Assembly (NCBI GenBank): GCA_964017155.1
Contig: OZ024857.1
Location: 6,022,827-6,086,826 of the forward strand
Reading direction: 5' to 3'
Origin: Oasisia sp. SBJ-2009
Taxonomy: Eukaryota; Annelida; Polychaeta; Sabellida; Siboglinidae
DNA length: 64,000 bases
A model generated the notes under the pieces. The model had not been told where the DNA came from. It worked only from the letters and a program-made list of their open reading frames with translations, and searched no databases. The translations under genes were made by a program, and so were the position numbers. Positions within the stretch are counted from its first letter, which is position 1, and each line of letters starts with the position of its first letter. This document shows, piece by piece, positions 47,701 to 58,964 of this stretch.

Positions 47701-50700
47701 CAACACCAGAAGGTGACAACAGGGGACATCAGAATTATCTTCCAAAACAATGCTCGGCATAATACCGTCATCCTTTAAAGATAAATTAGTGTCAATGTGT
47801 CCCACAGACTACTCCACTACACTTGATATCCGCCCTAAACAGCAGGGAAACTACGAAAATGGACCATAATGTGCAGTATATAGACACCAGCCATGCATAT
47901 ATATGTTACGCGACGGTGGTGACTTTGAAAAAACAAATGAGAACAATCGATAAAATATGTTTCAGTTCCTGCCCAGGAGTTTCTCAAAGAATTTCAGGCA
48001 GCGGCAAAGCCAAGTACGTGACCATGTGTCTAGTTTCACATAAAACAATAAGCAATGTTCTCAGGTGTGTAGTTGTACCTGTGTAAAAATTGTGATTTTA
48101 CGATTGTGAAGAGGTTTCACGGTTTTATGAGTAAATATAAAATATTTGTAGATGCACGAGATGTGTCTGCCAACATTGCGGCGAAAATCAAACTGTTCAT
48201 TACATGAGGCACTGGAGAAGCAATTGTGTACGGGCTGATTTCTAGAAGTCCGAATATAGACAGTGTGGGAACTGTGATAAATATACCCATTGTATCATTC
48301 AATTTAGGTACACATCAACTAGACATGTGATTTGGTAATATAAATGGTGTATTTATTAATGAATACTCACAATGTGATGTATCTGGGCAGGATGAGTGTG
48401 TCGTAGTTGTGTAGCAGGAAGACCAGACAAGTTTATTCCCGCTGCGTGTTTGTTGTCTGCAGTGACCTGGGAGAACATTGAAAACATAGCGCTGCGGGCC
48501 CTCCGCGTCATGTCGATGCTGAGGGAAGACGGAAGGGTTGAAATGTGGAACGACGTGGCGAATAACTTCCTGGAAAACGGATGGCTGCACATGTGCGGCG
48601 TATTGACAACGAGCAATCTTGATGATTTTGACTTCTTTCTCTCCTCATCACAACTTTCAACAAACCACTTCACCAAGCTAAAGTAAGAACACGTCTGATT
48701 ACTTATATGTGTATATTTCAATACGCCTACATACTGATCTGCGAAATGACAATTGCAGCCTAATGTATACCTACACAATCACATAGCCGCCATTGTAGCC
48801 TTTAGAATACATATCTACCCACACTGACATCATTCAAGCCTAGTGTATACCTATCCACTCACATAGCCACTATTCTGTATACCTACACACTGACACTGAC
48901 ATCATTGTAGCCAAGTGTATACCTAAATACTCACACAACCATCATTGTAGAATAATGTATACCTAGACACTCACAAAACCATCAATGTAGAGTATATATA
49001 TATACTTAAACACTCATACAACCATCATTGTAGAGTAATGCATACTTAAACACTCACACTGACATCATTGTAGCCTAGTGTATACCTAAACACTCACACA
49101 ACCATCATTGTAGCCTAGTGTATACCTAAATACTCACACAACCATCATTGTAGCCTAGTGTATAACTAAACACTCACACAACCATCATTGTAGCCTAGTG
49201 TATACCTAAACACTCACACAACCATCATTGTAGCCTAGTGTATACCTTAACACTCACATAACCATCATTGCAGAGTAGTGTATAACTAAACACTCACACA
49301 ACCATCATTGTAGCCTAGTGTATACCTAAACACTCACACTGACATCATTGTACCCTAGTGTATACCTAAACACTCACACAACCACCATTGTAGTCTAATG
49401 TACACCTACCCACTTGCACAGCCATCATTGTAGAGTAATGTACACCTACACACTAACACAGCTATCATTGTAGCTTTATGTATACTAGGCATCAACATTT
49501 AGATGTGACGATTTGTGAGCCCTTTAATGTGTAATATATTTTCAGTTATGTTACACAATTACTAATTGTGATGAACATATTAATGTCATCTTGGATAAAT
49601 AATATGACATTGATGCCATAAGCACATAACGGTACAGTCGTAATGTATTAATTTTAGTTGCAGCACCTTATATTAATTTATATATCATAACACCTAAATG
49701 AAAACTTAGCGTTAAATATTTAGTACTCATAGGCAATGTCAGTGCCGTGAATGCATCGAGAACATCGTTCGTTCCACATGTTTCACCAGGCAGCAGCACT
49801 GTCACGTCAGCATCAACTCGGTGTCGTCTGCTTAAAATAGCCGCATTCATGAACGGCGTGTTTTCACAGGTCCCTAGCAGTGTATGTGTAATACGTATAA
49901 ATAGCTATAAATCAACAACTGTTTACGTGATATCAAGTTAGGTAAGTATAATGCAGTACACTGTGTATGTATATATGTCAAATAATACGACAGAAACAAT
50001 GCTTGTGATGGACAGACTGTCCTATTATCAGATGGTTGGTTTCTTTCGGACATTCCCGCGGAAATGATAGTTGAGGTTATAACAGCAGAAATCTCAACTT
50101 ATGGGCCAGTGGGAGCGAACAGGAAAGGTAAGGTTAGCTACAATCAATGCCCGTGTAACAGTAAGTATCAAGTAATATAATAATACAAAATTAGTATTAC
50201 TAAATTCAATATTAGACAATACCTGCGTTACATGAACAAAATAGTCACTGACACATTTGAGACAACAGCCAATACACTCGTGGCTGTTTTACATCTATGC
50301 ATGAATATTAATTAGCATTGCAATGTACATATCCTACTCTATATTCTATAACATTGGTTCTCGCCCAAATTAAAAGCACAACGCAACAATAAAACAAATA
50401 ATAACACTTTATTCCGTCAGGTGTCAAACAATATCTGAAGACGGAACGATGTTTATATTTGTTAAGACGTCAATGGTAATTTAATACGGGAAAACTTTCA
50501 AATATGTTAAATTTAAAATATATATTTGCTACAGCGTTGTGCACTAATAATGACCGTTGTTTGTGGAAGTTTCCCTGTTCAGGTCGTCGAGTGCTTGATG
50601 AGTTACATTGTAACTTATTGTCGGAAACGCGGCCAAAATGAAATAAAATTAATAAAACACAAAGTGTCAACCACATCTGTTGTTTATCGCCGCATAAAGA

Positions 50701-53700
50701 GACACGAGGTCGACACATTCATGAGCAGGAAACACAAACCATTTCATATTCAACGGATTATCGCAGGTTTGAGTAGGAAAGTGTTGACCACTCGATTTGT
50801 TGGTCAGTGAATGTAGTGGACAGTGAAACAGGACATATCAACGTGCGTCAGTTTATCGTCCGTTCACATGTTTTGTGTCGTTTAATCGGCGACAACGAGT
50901 GCCGATGTCGTGTGTTTGCGGTGTTTTAATCCAGAAATATAATTCATCCACAGCTTGCAGCACAACCCCGTCCTGGGAGGGGGCGAAGGAGGACAGATGC
51001 TGGGAGCCGGCCTTGGGAGCGGGTTCCTGCTTCGACTTAAAGAATTAAGGTAACCCTAATTAATGATTACAAGATGTGTCACCAGTAGTTGTCGTGATAA
51101 TGTAGACATGCCATGCAGGGGTTGAGAGAAGTGAGTTATTGAGACGATGACGTTTGTTGTTGATGAGATAAATAAAACTACTCGTTGCTTTACATCACAG
51201 GCTCAGCGGGTGTAAACTGAAGGACACGTCGCTTAATCACATCGTGGACGGGATCATCGGTGGATGTCGATGTCTGGTGCATCTTGAGTGAGGACACTTG
51301 CTTATTCAATCCCATCATTTCACATTTACCCCGTCCACTAATGATGACTTACCTCCTCAGACGTTCAGTTGTAAATGTCCGACATATTTAGTTTATTTTG
51401 ATAAATAAATAATAAAAAGGCAAGTTCTTATATAGCGCAGAATCCAGTCCTCAGGACCGTTCAAAGCGCTTTACACTTTACTTCCCTGACAGACCTGTTC
51501 ACTCATATACCATCTTGGCTTCTCTGGGAAGCATCCAGCCATATGCTACAATTAATGCGCGAAGGCTGCTCGTACACATATCCACCATTGTCTATAGCCA
51601 GGTACTCATTTATTCAGCTGAGTGAACTGGAGCAATGTAGAGTGAAAAAACTTGCCCACGGTTTTAACACCGCAGCCAGGATTCGAACCCTGGTTCTCGT
51701 AGTCGAGAGTCTGAAGCTCTACCCCTGAGCTACTGCGCTCTAACTTAGGCTCACCTAGGCTTTTAGGGTCTAACTTATTACTATAAATATTCCGTGACTT
51801 TTGACATTCTCATTGAATTGTTCACGATGTAAACAAAAGCCACGTTTAAACCACAGTTAAATTAAAATCATGTAATAATGTAACAATTTGCTGCAGTACA
51901 AAATTATTTTAGTGAACAAATCGAGGCCAACGTTTTTGGCAAAATGACAACAGCAAAATCGCATTGACCATGACTTGTTGCTGATGTTGGGGGTTAATTT
52001 TTTGGTAGATCAGGGTTGCTTACTTTGTGTACTTAGTCTTAGCGGCGTGAGTGACTGTGTCTCACGTCATCACTCCTGTCTCTGTTATATCAGTGACGTG
52101 TACGACACCGCATCTCTATCGGCTGAGGCAAAACTACCCACACAATCCGCAGTAGACAGTAGTTGAGGTAGGAGAAGCGGGATGACGTGAATGGGTGATC
52201 GAGGGAGCGGATGGAAAGGGTGAGAAAGAGCCTACTCTTATGGAATTTTGTATGTAAATTGATATTGACTTGTCATATGTCGGATACATACATTATCGCC
52301 CACACCACGCCATGCCACACCCAGACGGTCTGGCTGGAGCCGCGCGCTGACCGTTCCGCCTCGCTGACCGTTCAAACAATTTGGACTTTGCGCTAAGCAA
52401 CATCCAGCGACTACGGGTGTCACACCCTGAAAATTGACTAACGCCGTACAAACAAAAACATTGTATTGCTTGATTCCCAGAAAAAGTTGAAAGGATGCCG
52501 CCCTCAAAGGTGAGCGAAGACATTGCAGAAATGAAATCATCTTTACAATTTCTGTGCAAAAGTTTTGATGAAATAAAAGTATCAAACAAGCAACTGAAAG
52601 ACGCTTTGCTAGAAATGAAAAAAAGCAATGATACAATGAACAAGCGAATTGACCTGTTAGAGTCTAAACTACAATCGAAGGACGAACACATTGATCGATT
52701 AGTGAGATCCATGGACCTATTGGAAATGAACTCAAAAAAGAACAACGTGATAATCAGCGGGCTGGACCTCCAAGCCCGCAGCTACGCGAGAGCGACGAGC
52801 GGGAACGACCATGGGGAGGAAAATGGCACCGGCAACCAGAGTGGCGGAGAATTCACCGGCCTAAGACAAAAGGTTGCAGAGTTTGTAAAAAAGTCCATGG
52901 GAGTGCAACTTCAAACGAGCGACATCGTTGCTTGCCACGAACTACCAAGCAGAAAGGGAGAAAGGGTTAAACCAGTTATCGTTAGCCTGATCAACAACGC
53001 GGTAAAGCGAGACGTTATGATGGGGCGAAAGAAGTTGAAGGGCACTCGCATTTACGTAAACGAGCAGCTCACGAAAAAGAATGCTGCCCTCTTCAAAAAG
53101 GCGAGGGACCTGAAAAAGCAGGCAACGATCGACAGCACGTGGACGTACAACGGGAAGGTCTTCCTAAAGAAGTCGCAATCTGGGTCGCCCATAGAGATAA
53201 CAGCAGAAGAGGATCTTAGTCCCTTCGTTGCCTAAAGAACATCGCAGGTACAAATCAGACAATCTGGACAATATGCGAAACTATAAATGGACACATGCTT
53301 TTTGTTCTTTTATTATTTTGCTCTTTAATTTATCGTAAAATGATGACTGGTAAAATACATGTATTTCCTTTTTCTAATGACATATACGTAATGCTTGATC
53401 TATTGTTACTGTTATTACTCGCACGTTGCCAAACGTTATGGTATCATCTATATGCGAGAATTATTATGTTATACCAAGTGAAAGCCCAGCCAGTTGGCTA
53501 TACTTTCTATATGTGCTCCCTACACTTTTTTGTTTTACATATTATTCTTATATATGCTTTACCATATAATGGTGATTTTTTGTGTTGTATTGTTGGTGGT
53601 AGAGTATATTTCATGATGTTTTTTACTATAAGCCTCGTTGGCTTTTTTGTTCTTCTTTTGGTTTGCTGTCACACTGTAAACAAAGTGTTATTGCACAATG

Positions 53701-56700
53701 ATAATGTGTTGACTTTAGAAAAAGTTAAATTACAGACAAATGGTAACTGACGAAACGTTTCTCCAGTTTACAGGTGGTATTTCGAAAAATTGTCTGAATA
53801 ATATTTTAAGCATTGGCAATGCTATTGACGAAAATAACGAATTGCCAATAATACGCCGATCATCATATTATGACTTTGATACATTTAGTTCATTAGCCAA
53901 AAAACAAGGAAAACAATTAAGTATTTTAAGTTCAAATATACAGTCCATAAATGCAAAGTTTAGTGAACTTGAGGCATATGTAAATGACGTATCCTCGTCA
54001 AACTTTAAATTCAGCATAATATGCCTTCAGGAGAGTTGGTTATCTGAAAATGATGACTTGTCATTAATCCAGTTAACTGGATATGACTGCATTTCACAAG
54101 GGAAAAGCTGCAGTAGTAAAGGTGGATTGTTAATATATATAGATAAACGTTTTGATTATGAAGTTAAGATGAATTTGAATACGTATGAGCATTGGGAGGG
54201 TCAAATAATACAAATAACTGGAGGAGGATTATCGCAACCAGTCATTATAGGAAACATTTACCGTCCTCCAAGGCCCTCAACGGAAAATTATAACAAATTC
54301 ATAAATGAATTTTCAACTGTCTTATCAACTTTGCGATGTCACCAAAACAACAGTGTTATCCTTGCAGGGGATTACAACATAAATATGTTACAAATAAATG
54401 AGCAAGAACACTGTAGCACTTTCTTTGATATGTTGACTTCATTTAGTCTCTTCCCCCAAATTACACTTCCTACAAGGTTCACAACAAGGGCTGGTACTCT
54501 TATTGACAACTTCTTCTGTAATTTAACAAAACGTATTTTACAAAGTACAGCAGGAATACTAATTAAGAAATTTTCTGATCATCAGCCATACTTTATGTTT
54601 GTGAATACCACTCTTAAAGAGGATCATACTACAAAATTTATACAAGTTAATGTACAAAATAAAGAGGCTATGTTAAAGGTAAAAAATGAACTTCACTCCT
54701 CTGATATATACACAAAATTAGACACCAACCCAAATACTGATCCAAACTATAATTATAATATTATCATAGATGAAATAAACCAAGCTAAGGATAAATATAT
54801 GACTAGCAAATTAGTTAAATTTAACAAACACAAGCATAAGAAGTCTACGTGGATAACTCAAGGACTGCTAACCTCAATAAGATACAGAGATAAACTTTAC
54901 AAACAAATAAAACTCACTAATCCTGAATCTTCCAAATATGCCATATTATTGGTCAATTTAAAAACGTACAATAGCATTTTAAAAACAAGTTTTCGTAAAG
55001 CAAAACAACTCTACTATGATCAATGTTTTAATAATTTTTAATTTGATATAAAAAACACATGGAAAACTATAAATGAAATCATTTCTAAAAATAAAACTAA
55101 CAAATCCTTTCCCAAATATTTTAAAGACTCTGATTCTATTGTGAGAGATAAATCAGAAATTGTAAACAAATTTAATGATTTTTTCACTAATATTGGTAGT
55201 AATCTGGCAAGTAATATAAAATATAAAGGCACTCGTGAACATACATATTATCTAAATAAAATAGTAGACAGAAACTTTACATTTAGCTACGTTGAAGAAG
55301 ATATTATAAAGCGGACAATAATAAATTTACCTAACAAAAGTAGCTGTGGATATGATGGTCTCTCCACTAAATTACTAAAAATTCTTGAACCAGCACTAAC
55401 CAAATCTTTAACATTATTAATAAATCAAGTATTAACAACAGGAATATTCCCCGATAAACTAAAAATTGCAAAGGTAATTCCTGTTTATAAAAAAGGTGAA
55501 AAAACAGTTTTCAGTAATTATAGGCCTATATCACTTCTACCAGCTATTTCAAAAATACTTGAAAAAAATATATTTGAACAATTATCATCTTATTTAAGAG
55601 ACTCTAGGCTTTTGTTTGATCATCAATACGGTTTCAGACCGAAACATTCAACAGAATATGCGGCATTAGAATTAATAGATAGAATAATAACACAACTGGA
55701 TAAAGATGAAATACCAATTAATATATATTTAGATCTCTCCAAGGCTTTTGATACCATTGATCATATAATATTAATTGATAAATTAAAATATTACGGTGTA
55801 CATGGAACTAATCTCAACTTATTCAGCAGCTACCTAGAAAATCGTAAACAATACACGGAAATTGACAATATCAAATCAAATATGTTACAAATAACAACAG
55901 GTGTACCTCAAGGTTCAATTTTAGGACCACTATTATTCATCATATACATAAATGATTTTGCACAAGCAAGTAAAATGTTTAACTTTCTCATTTATGCAGA
56001 CGACACAACTTTGTCAAGTACACTAAATGTGTTCAGTGATAAAACACATGACCAAAATTTTGAATCTTTAATAAACGAAGAACTTGTTAAGATAAATGAT
56101 TGGCTCAAAATCAATAAATTATCACTAAATGTAGTAAAATCAAAATTTATGATATTTCAAAAGAAAAAGAAAAATATACAGATATTAAACCTGAAGATAA
56201 ACAATGTAAACATTGATCAAGTTAAGGAATTTAATTTCTTGGGTTTAATTATAGATACAAATTTAAACTGGAAAAAGCACGCTGAAAAAATATCAAATGC
56301 ATGTTCTAAGAAAATTGGAATCTTAAACAAACTGAAACATATCTTACCTCTAGATATTAAAAAAATATTATATAATTCATTAATAGTGCCACACATTAAT
56401 TACTGCATCATGGCATGGGGCTTTGAATCAAATAGAATAATAAAATTACAAAAAAAAGCCCTGAGAATTATTACTTTGAGTAACTACATTTCCCACACTG
56501 AACCACTGTACAAACAACTTAGCTTATTAAAAGTAGATGACATTCTTAAATTACAACAATTAAAATTCTACTATAAATATCTACACAATGACCTACCTCG
56601 CTATTTACAAAATTGGAGGTTTGTGTTTAAATGTGAGGTACATGGTCATGACACAAGATACAAAAATAAAATATACACTTATAAAATTAAACATGAATTT

Positions 56701-58964
56701 GCAAAGAAATGTCTCAGACATAATTTGCCACTGTTATTAAATAACCTTCCTGAAATAGTGAAAGAAAAACTTATGTCACATAGTACACAGGGATTTGTAA
56801 ATTATGTTAAACTGTATTTTTTACAAAGTTATGAAGTAATATGCACTAGACAAAACTGCTATGTATGTATGCATAATTAAGTATCTGAAACCACCTAAAA
56901 CACTTCATTCAGTATTAAAACTTAAAAACAGAGCCTTTTACTTGAGATACAAAAATCTTGTCAGCTGCGCAAAAGCATCTTCATATTATGCGTGTTTGGT
57001 GATTTTTCTCTTTTCTTGATTTTTCTTTTTATCTTGGTCTGTTTCTGAAGAATTTGTTCTAAATGAAGAAATTATTCTGTAAGTTAAATTTTCTGAAAGG
57101 TGGCTCCTCGATAGCGACCAGCCAGGTCTTAGAGGAGTCTCCTGACCCTACTTTTATTATTATTTATACGCATTATTACCATGTTTGCTAGAATTTTCAT
57201 GTTTGTATTATTCAGATTATATATGTATGACATGGATAACGTGTATGTATGTATTGTGTTGACAAAATGGTCAAATAAAAACAAATTCTTCTTCTTCTTC
57301 TTCTTCTTCTTCTTCTTCTTCTATCTTTACAGGTTGGACGGGGACGAGTTGACTGAGTCAAGTGCAGACACATTGGGGTGTCTTCTTCGACACGTAAAGG
57401 GGCTGAGGATAGCGTAAGTTGACATCTACGACACATTCACGTGTTAAACTTAATACTTGTGGACACAGCTATGTGAATCAGTGTTAAATTAGTGTGTTTA
57501 CACAGAGCCGTGTGAGTCAGTGTTAACTTAGTGTGGTGACACAATCACAGAGCCATGTGTCATGTGAGTCAGGTGTAAACTGGTGTGTTGACACAGACTG
57601 ATCTTGTCGTCTTATTAAAAAAGTAAAGGCAGTTCTTATATAGCGCAGTATCCAGTCCTCAGGACCGCTCAAAGCGCTTTACACTTTACTTCCCTGACAG
57701 ACCTGTTCACTCAGACACCATCTCGGCTTCTCTGGGAAGCATCCAGCCATATGCTACAATTAATGCGCGAAGGCTGCTCGTACACATATCCACCACTGTC
57801 TATAGCCAGGTACTCATTTAATTCAGCTGAGTGAACTGGAGCAATGTAGAGTGAAAAAACTTGTCCAAGGTTTTAACGCCGCAGCCAGGATTGGAACCCG
57901 GGTTCTCGTAGTCGAGAGTCCGAAGGTCTACCCCTGAGCCACTGCGCTCTATTGTCTTCTGTCTCTTCCAGCTGGTGGCCGCGACCGTCGTGGTCCCTAG
58001 ACGAACTCAGGTACGAGTTTCCCAAGAGGATTTGATCAGGTCAGTCAGTTCTACAGTCGCTGTCCTCGTGACACGTAGCAATCATTAGACCCCCAAACAA
58101 CAAACCCTGTTATATATGCAACTCGGCAACGACCACCGAGTGTCCCCAAAAGACAGCTTTATTCTTAGACTCGACTACAAAAGTGCCGCTTTTCTTAATT
58201 AAATATCGGCGTCGGATGCTGCACTTACAACTCGTTTGAACTAGCACGTAGAACGTATGTCGACGTGACAGTTGCAACAATGTGTCAACAACTACATCTT
58301 TCGTGCGATGACGTCACGCTGAGCCTCGTGGTAGCCGGAGAAATTAATAGTTTGGAGTTTGTAATCACAGACAGAGGACAACAAAACTTTGGGCAGTCAT
58401 GATTGGTCGTAACAAACCACGGTGGCTTGGACATGGCAAATGTATAACATTTGAGTGTAATAATAGTTAAATGAAATTTTTTGAACTTATAAAATGGTGT
58501 AATTTGTGTCCTTTAAGACTGATGGAAGTATGACCCCACTACAGTTGTATCTATTTATTTAATTATCACATTTTATTTAAAGTATTTATTTATTGTAGCT
58601 ATTTTAGGGTCAATGAAAGCAAATGCCATCATGTAACTGCAATATACATGTAGCTTGTGGTTTACTGCACCAACTTCAACTAGTGTTGTAGACTATAGAC
58701 ATAGACGTATTGAGTCAGCCTTTTAAATGCTGCCTAATTAACCCTCTTTTACAAACTCTCAAAGTAATGTTATGACAAAATGATATTATCTACATAAAAT
58801 CAACGTGGTATAACTATGTTTACAGGCCGGCCAGCGATGAGAGTTTTTCCGCGTCTCCCATGCGACCTGACAAGTCTCCGGAGAAACTGAACTGGAGAGA
58901 AACCACTGAGATGAACACACACAAAGAACACACGACAAGCCCTTGGACTATATATATAGAATGA
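44777..58964 (+). CDS. Death-domain / repeat / LRR protein, NLR-like but without NACHT (12-exon model)
   Basis: Model exons: 44,777-44,840, 45,275-45,472, 45,906-46,346, 47,030-47,557, 47,966-48,013, 48,152-48,307, 48,463-48,682, 50,954-51,049, 51,201-51,287, 57,333-57,413, 57,972-58,010 and 58,826-58,964. Introns 1-6 are all phase 1 and introns 7-11 all phase 2, and the sum is 699 codons. Exon 2 resembles helices 2-6 of a death domain (VRYITRNS, FTILESWRDSR, INRADLVEFV). Exon 3 has 14-residue coiled-coil repeats (LQQETTDHRATKAA). Exon 4 has thirteen 13-residue repeats. Exon 7 resembles the helical part of NLRs. Exons 7-11 give LRRs such as FTKLNLQHNPVLGG, LRLSGCKLKDTSLNHIV and HLELDGDELTESSA. 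Exon 6 contains an in-frame TGA at 48,205. No P-loop GxxxxGK(S/T) was found. An innate immune or cell-death adaptor role is inferred. The exon 2 start and the status of the gene (active or pseudogene) are uncertain. Confidence 0.7.
45963..46325 (+). repeat. 42-bp coding repeat (14-residue coiled coil)
   Basis: Eight to nine copies inside exon 3 of the death-domain/LRR gene encode QQETTDHRATKAxL variants. Fourteen residues equal two heptads, and the unit is polar with leucine or aromatic residues at fixed spacing, so a coiled coil is likely. The second repeat is the most diverged (DHPARKAS). Confidence 0.9.
47037..47547 (+). repeat. 39-bp coding repeat (13-residue KRSDTTG unit)
   Basis: Thirteen copies in exon 4 encode KRSDTTGASAVAG variants. 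Units cycle as AWAA, ASAV, TSAV, so a 117-bp higher-order repeat exists. Three plus-strand and two minus-strand frames are open because 39 is divisible by three. The frame used here is fixed by phase-1 splice sites on both sides (CAG at 47,029, donor at 47,558). The motif is basic and Ser/Thr-rich and probably disordered. Confidence 0.9.
48700..49490. repeat. 40-bp minisatellite in intron 7 of the LRR gene
   Basis: About 19 copies of a 40-bp unit with ACCTAAACACTCACACAACC and ATCATTGTAGCCTAGTGTAT start soon after the exon 7 donor. It is unrelated in sequence to the 40-bp array at 43,434. Confidence 0.95.
49994..50127 (+). other. Candidate orphan exon in LRR-gene intron 7
   Basis: An acceptor (TACGACAG) is followed by a fully open 134-bp frame reading KNNACDGQTVLLSDGWFLSD and IPAEMIVEVITAEISTYG, then a strong donor GTAAGG. 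A second donor GTAAGT lies at 50,161. Joined to an acceptor at 50,578 it would end ...RVLDELHCNLLSETRPK then TGA with AATAAA immediately after. The LRR model does not need it, as exon 7 splices in phase to exon 8. It could be an alternative 3' end or a relic. Confidence 0.3.
51414..51745 (-). mobile_element. tRNA-derived SINE (family A) in LRR-gene intron 9
   Basis: On the minus strand the head GAGCGCAGTAGCTCAGGGGT and GGGTTCGAATCCTGG is a clear tRNA-like A and B box. The 330-bp body ends in TTTGAACGGTCCTGAGGACT and GCGCTATATAAGAACTTGCC. It is close in sequence to the copy at 57,626. Confidence 0.9.
52495..53235 (+). CDS. LINE ORF1 protein (coiled coil, L1-ORF1-like)
   Basis: The product has 246 residues. 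An N-terminal coiled coil of about 80 residues (EMKKSNDTMNKRIDLLESKL) is followed by KKNNVIISGL, a flexible segment rich in Gly, Ser and Asn, and a basic C-terminal part with VNEQLTKKNAALFKKARDL and TYNGKVFLKK. The arrangement of coiled coil, RRM-like part and C-terminal domain recalls L1 ORF1 RNA-binding chaperones that form trimers and coat the LINE RNA. The ATG is preceded by AAAAGTTGAAAGG. ORF2 starts 504 bp after the stop. Confidence 0.85.
   Translation: MPPSKVSEDIAEMKSSLQFLCKSFDEIKVSNKQLKDALLEMKKSNDTMNKRIDLLESKLQSKDEHIDRLVRSMDLLEMNSKKNNVIISGLDLQARSYARATSGNDHGEENGTGNQSGGEFTGLRQKVAEFVKKSMGVQLQTSDIVACHELPSRKGERVKPVIVSLINNAVKRDVMMGRKKLKGTRIYVNEQLTKKNAALFKKARDLKKQATIDSTWTYNGKVFLKKSQSGSPIEITAEEDLSPFVA
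53295..53750 (+). other. Open frame between LINE ORF1 and ORF2
   Basis: A 151-codon open frame with several hydrophobic stretches (LLLLLLLARCQTLWY, GFFVLLLVCC) overlaps the first 11 bases of ORF2. T-rich DNA easily yields such frames and no similarity is recognised, so it is probably a spacer. A real small membrane protein cannot be excluded. Confidence 0.25.
53740..56880 (+). CDS. LINE ORF2: AP-endonuclease and reverse transcriptase, one internal stop
   Basis: The frame has 1,047 codons, broken only by TAA at 55,039 (codon 434). Before it lies an AP-type endonuclease with SNIQS, LQESW, GNIYRPP, LAGDYNI, TLIDNFF and SDHQP, which hold the expected catalytic Asn, Glu, Tyr, Asp, Asn, Asp and His. 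After it lies a reverse transcriptase with VIPVYKKGEK, YRPISLLPAISKILEK, YGFRPKHST, DLSKAFDTIDH, GVPQGSILGPLLFIIYINDF, catalytic YADD (codons 752-755) and FLGLIIDTNLNW, then a C-terminal basic domain ending NCYVCMHN. The second half is in the same frame, so a single base change explains the break. Confidence 0.92.
57285..57322. repeat. TTC repeat at the LINE 3' end, next to an exon acceptor
   Basis: About twelve TTC units separate the LINE 3' UTR from CTATCTTTACAG, the acceptor of LRR exon 10 at 57,332. The run is a continuous pyrimidine-rich tract in exactly the place of the polypyrimidine tract. Confidence 0.9.
57626..57955 (-). mobile_element. tRNA-derived SINE (family A) in LRR-gene intron 10
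   Basis: Minus-strand copy of about 330 bp with head GCGCAGTGGCTCAGGGGTAG and GGGTTCCAATCCTGG, tail CGCTTTGAGCGGTCCTGAGG and GCGCTATATAAGAACTGCC. The end nearest the gene stops about 15 bp before the exon 11 acceptor at 57,971. Confidence 0.9.

Larger units (their letters stand above)
52300..57284 (+). mobile_element. Nearly full-length CR1/L2-like LINE with two ORFs
   Basis: The element has ORF1 at 52,495-53,235 and ORF2 at 53,740-56,880, then a ~400-bp 3' UTR ending in AAATAAAAACAAATTC before a TTC repeat. The 5' boundary is not certain. It lies in intron 9 of the LRR gene in the same orientation. The AT-rich codon use of ORF2 differs from the surrounding host exons. Apart from one stop the coding parts are intact, so the insertion is young. 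The clade (L2, Daphne or similar) needs a phylogeny. Confidence 0.9.

Noticed and set aside
50470..50718. Minus-strand frame with a signal-peptide-like MWLTLCVLLILFHF start
   Set aside because: It has no neighbours, no splice support and no domain. A hydrophobic stretch alone is not enough.
44777..51287. A NACHT or other P-loop NTPase between the death domain and the LRRs
   Set aside because: No GxxxxGKS/T or Walker B-like stretch was found in any plus-strand frame of this interval. A diverged one could be missed by eye.
51640..51742. Genuine tRNA gene
   Set aside because: The A and B boxes are good, but the sequence continues into a SINE body shared with other copies, so it is a SINE head.
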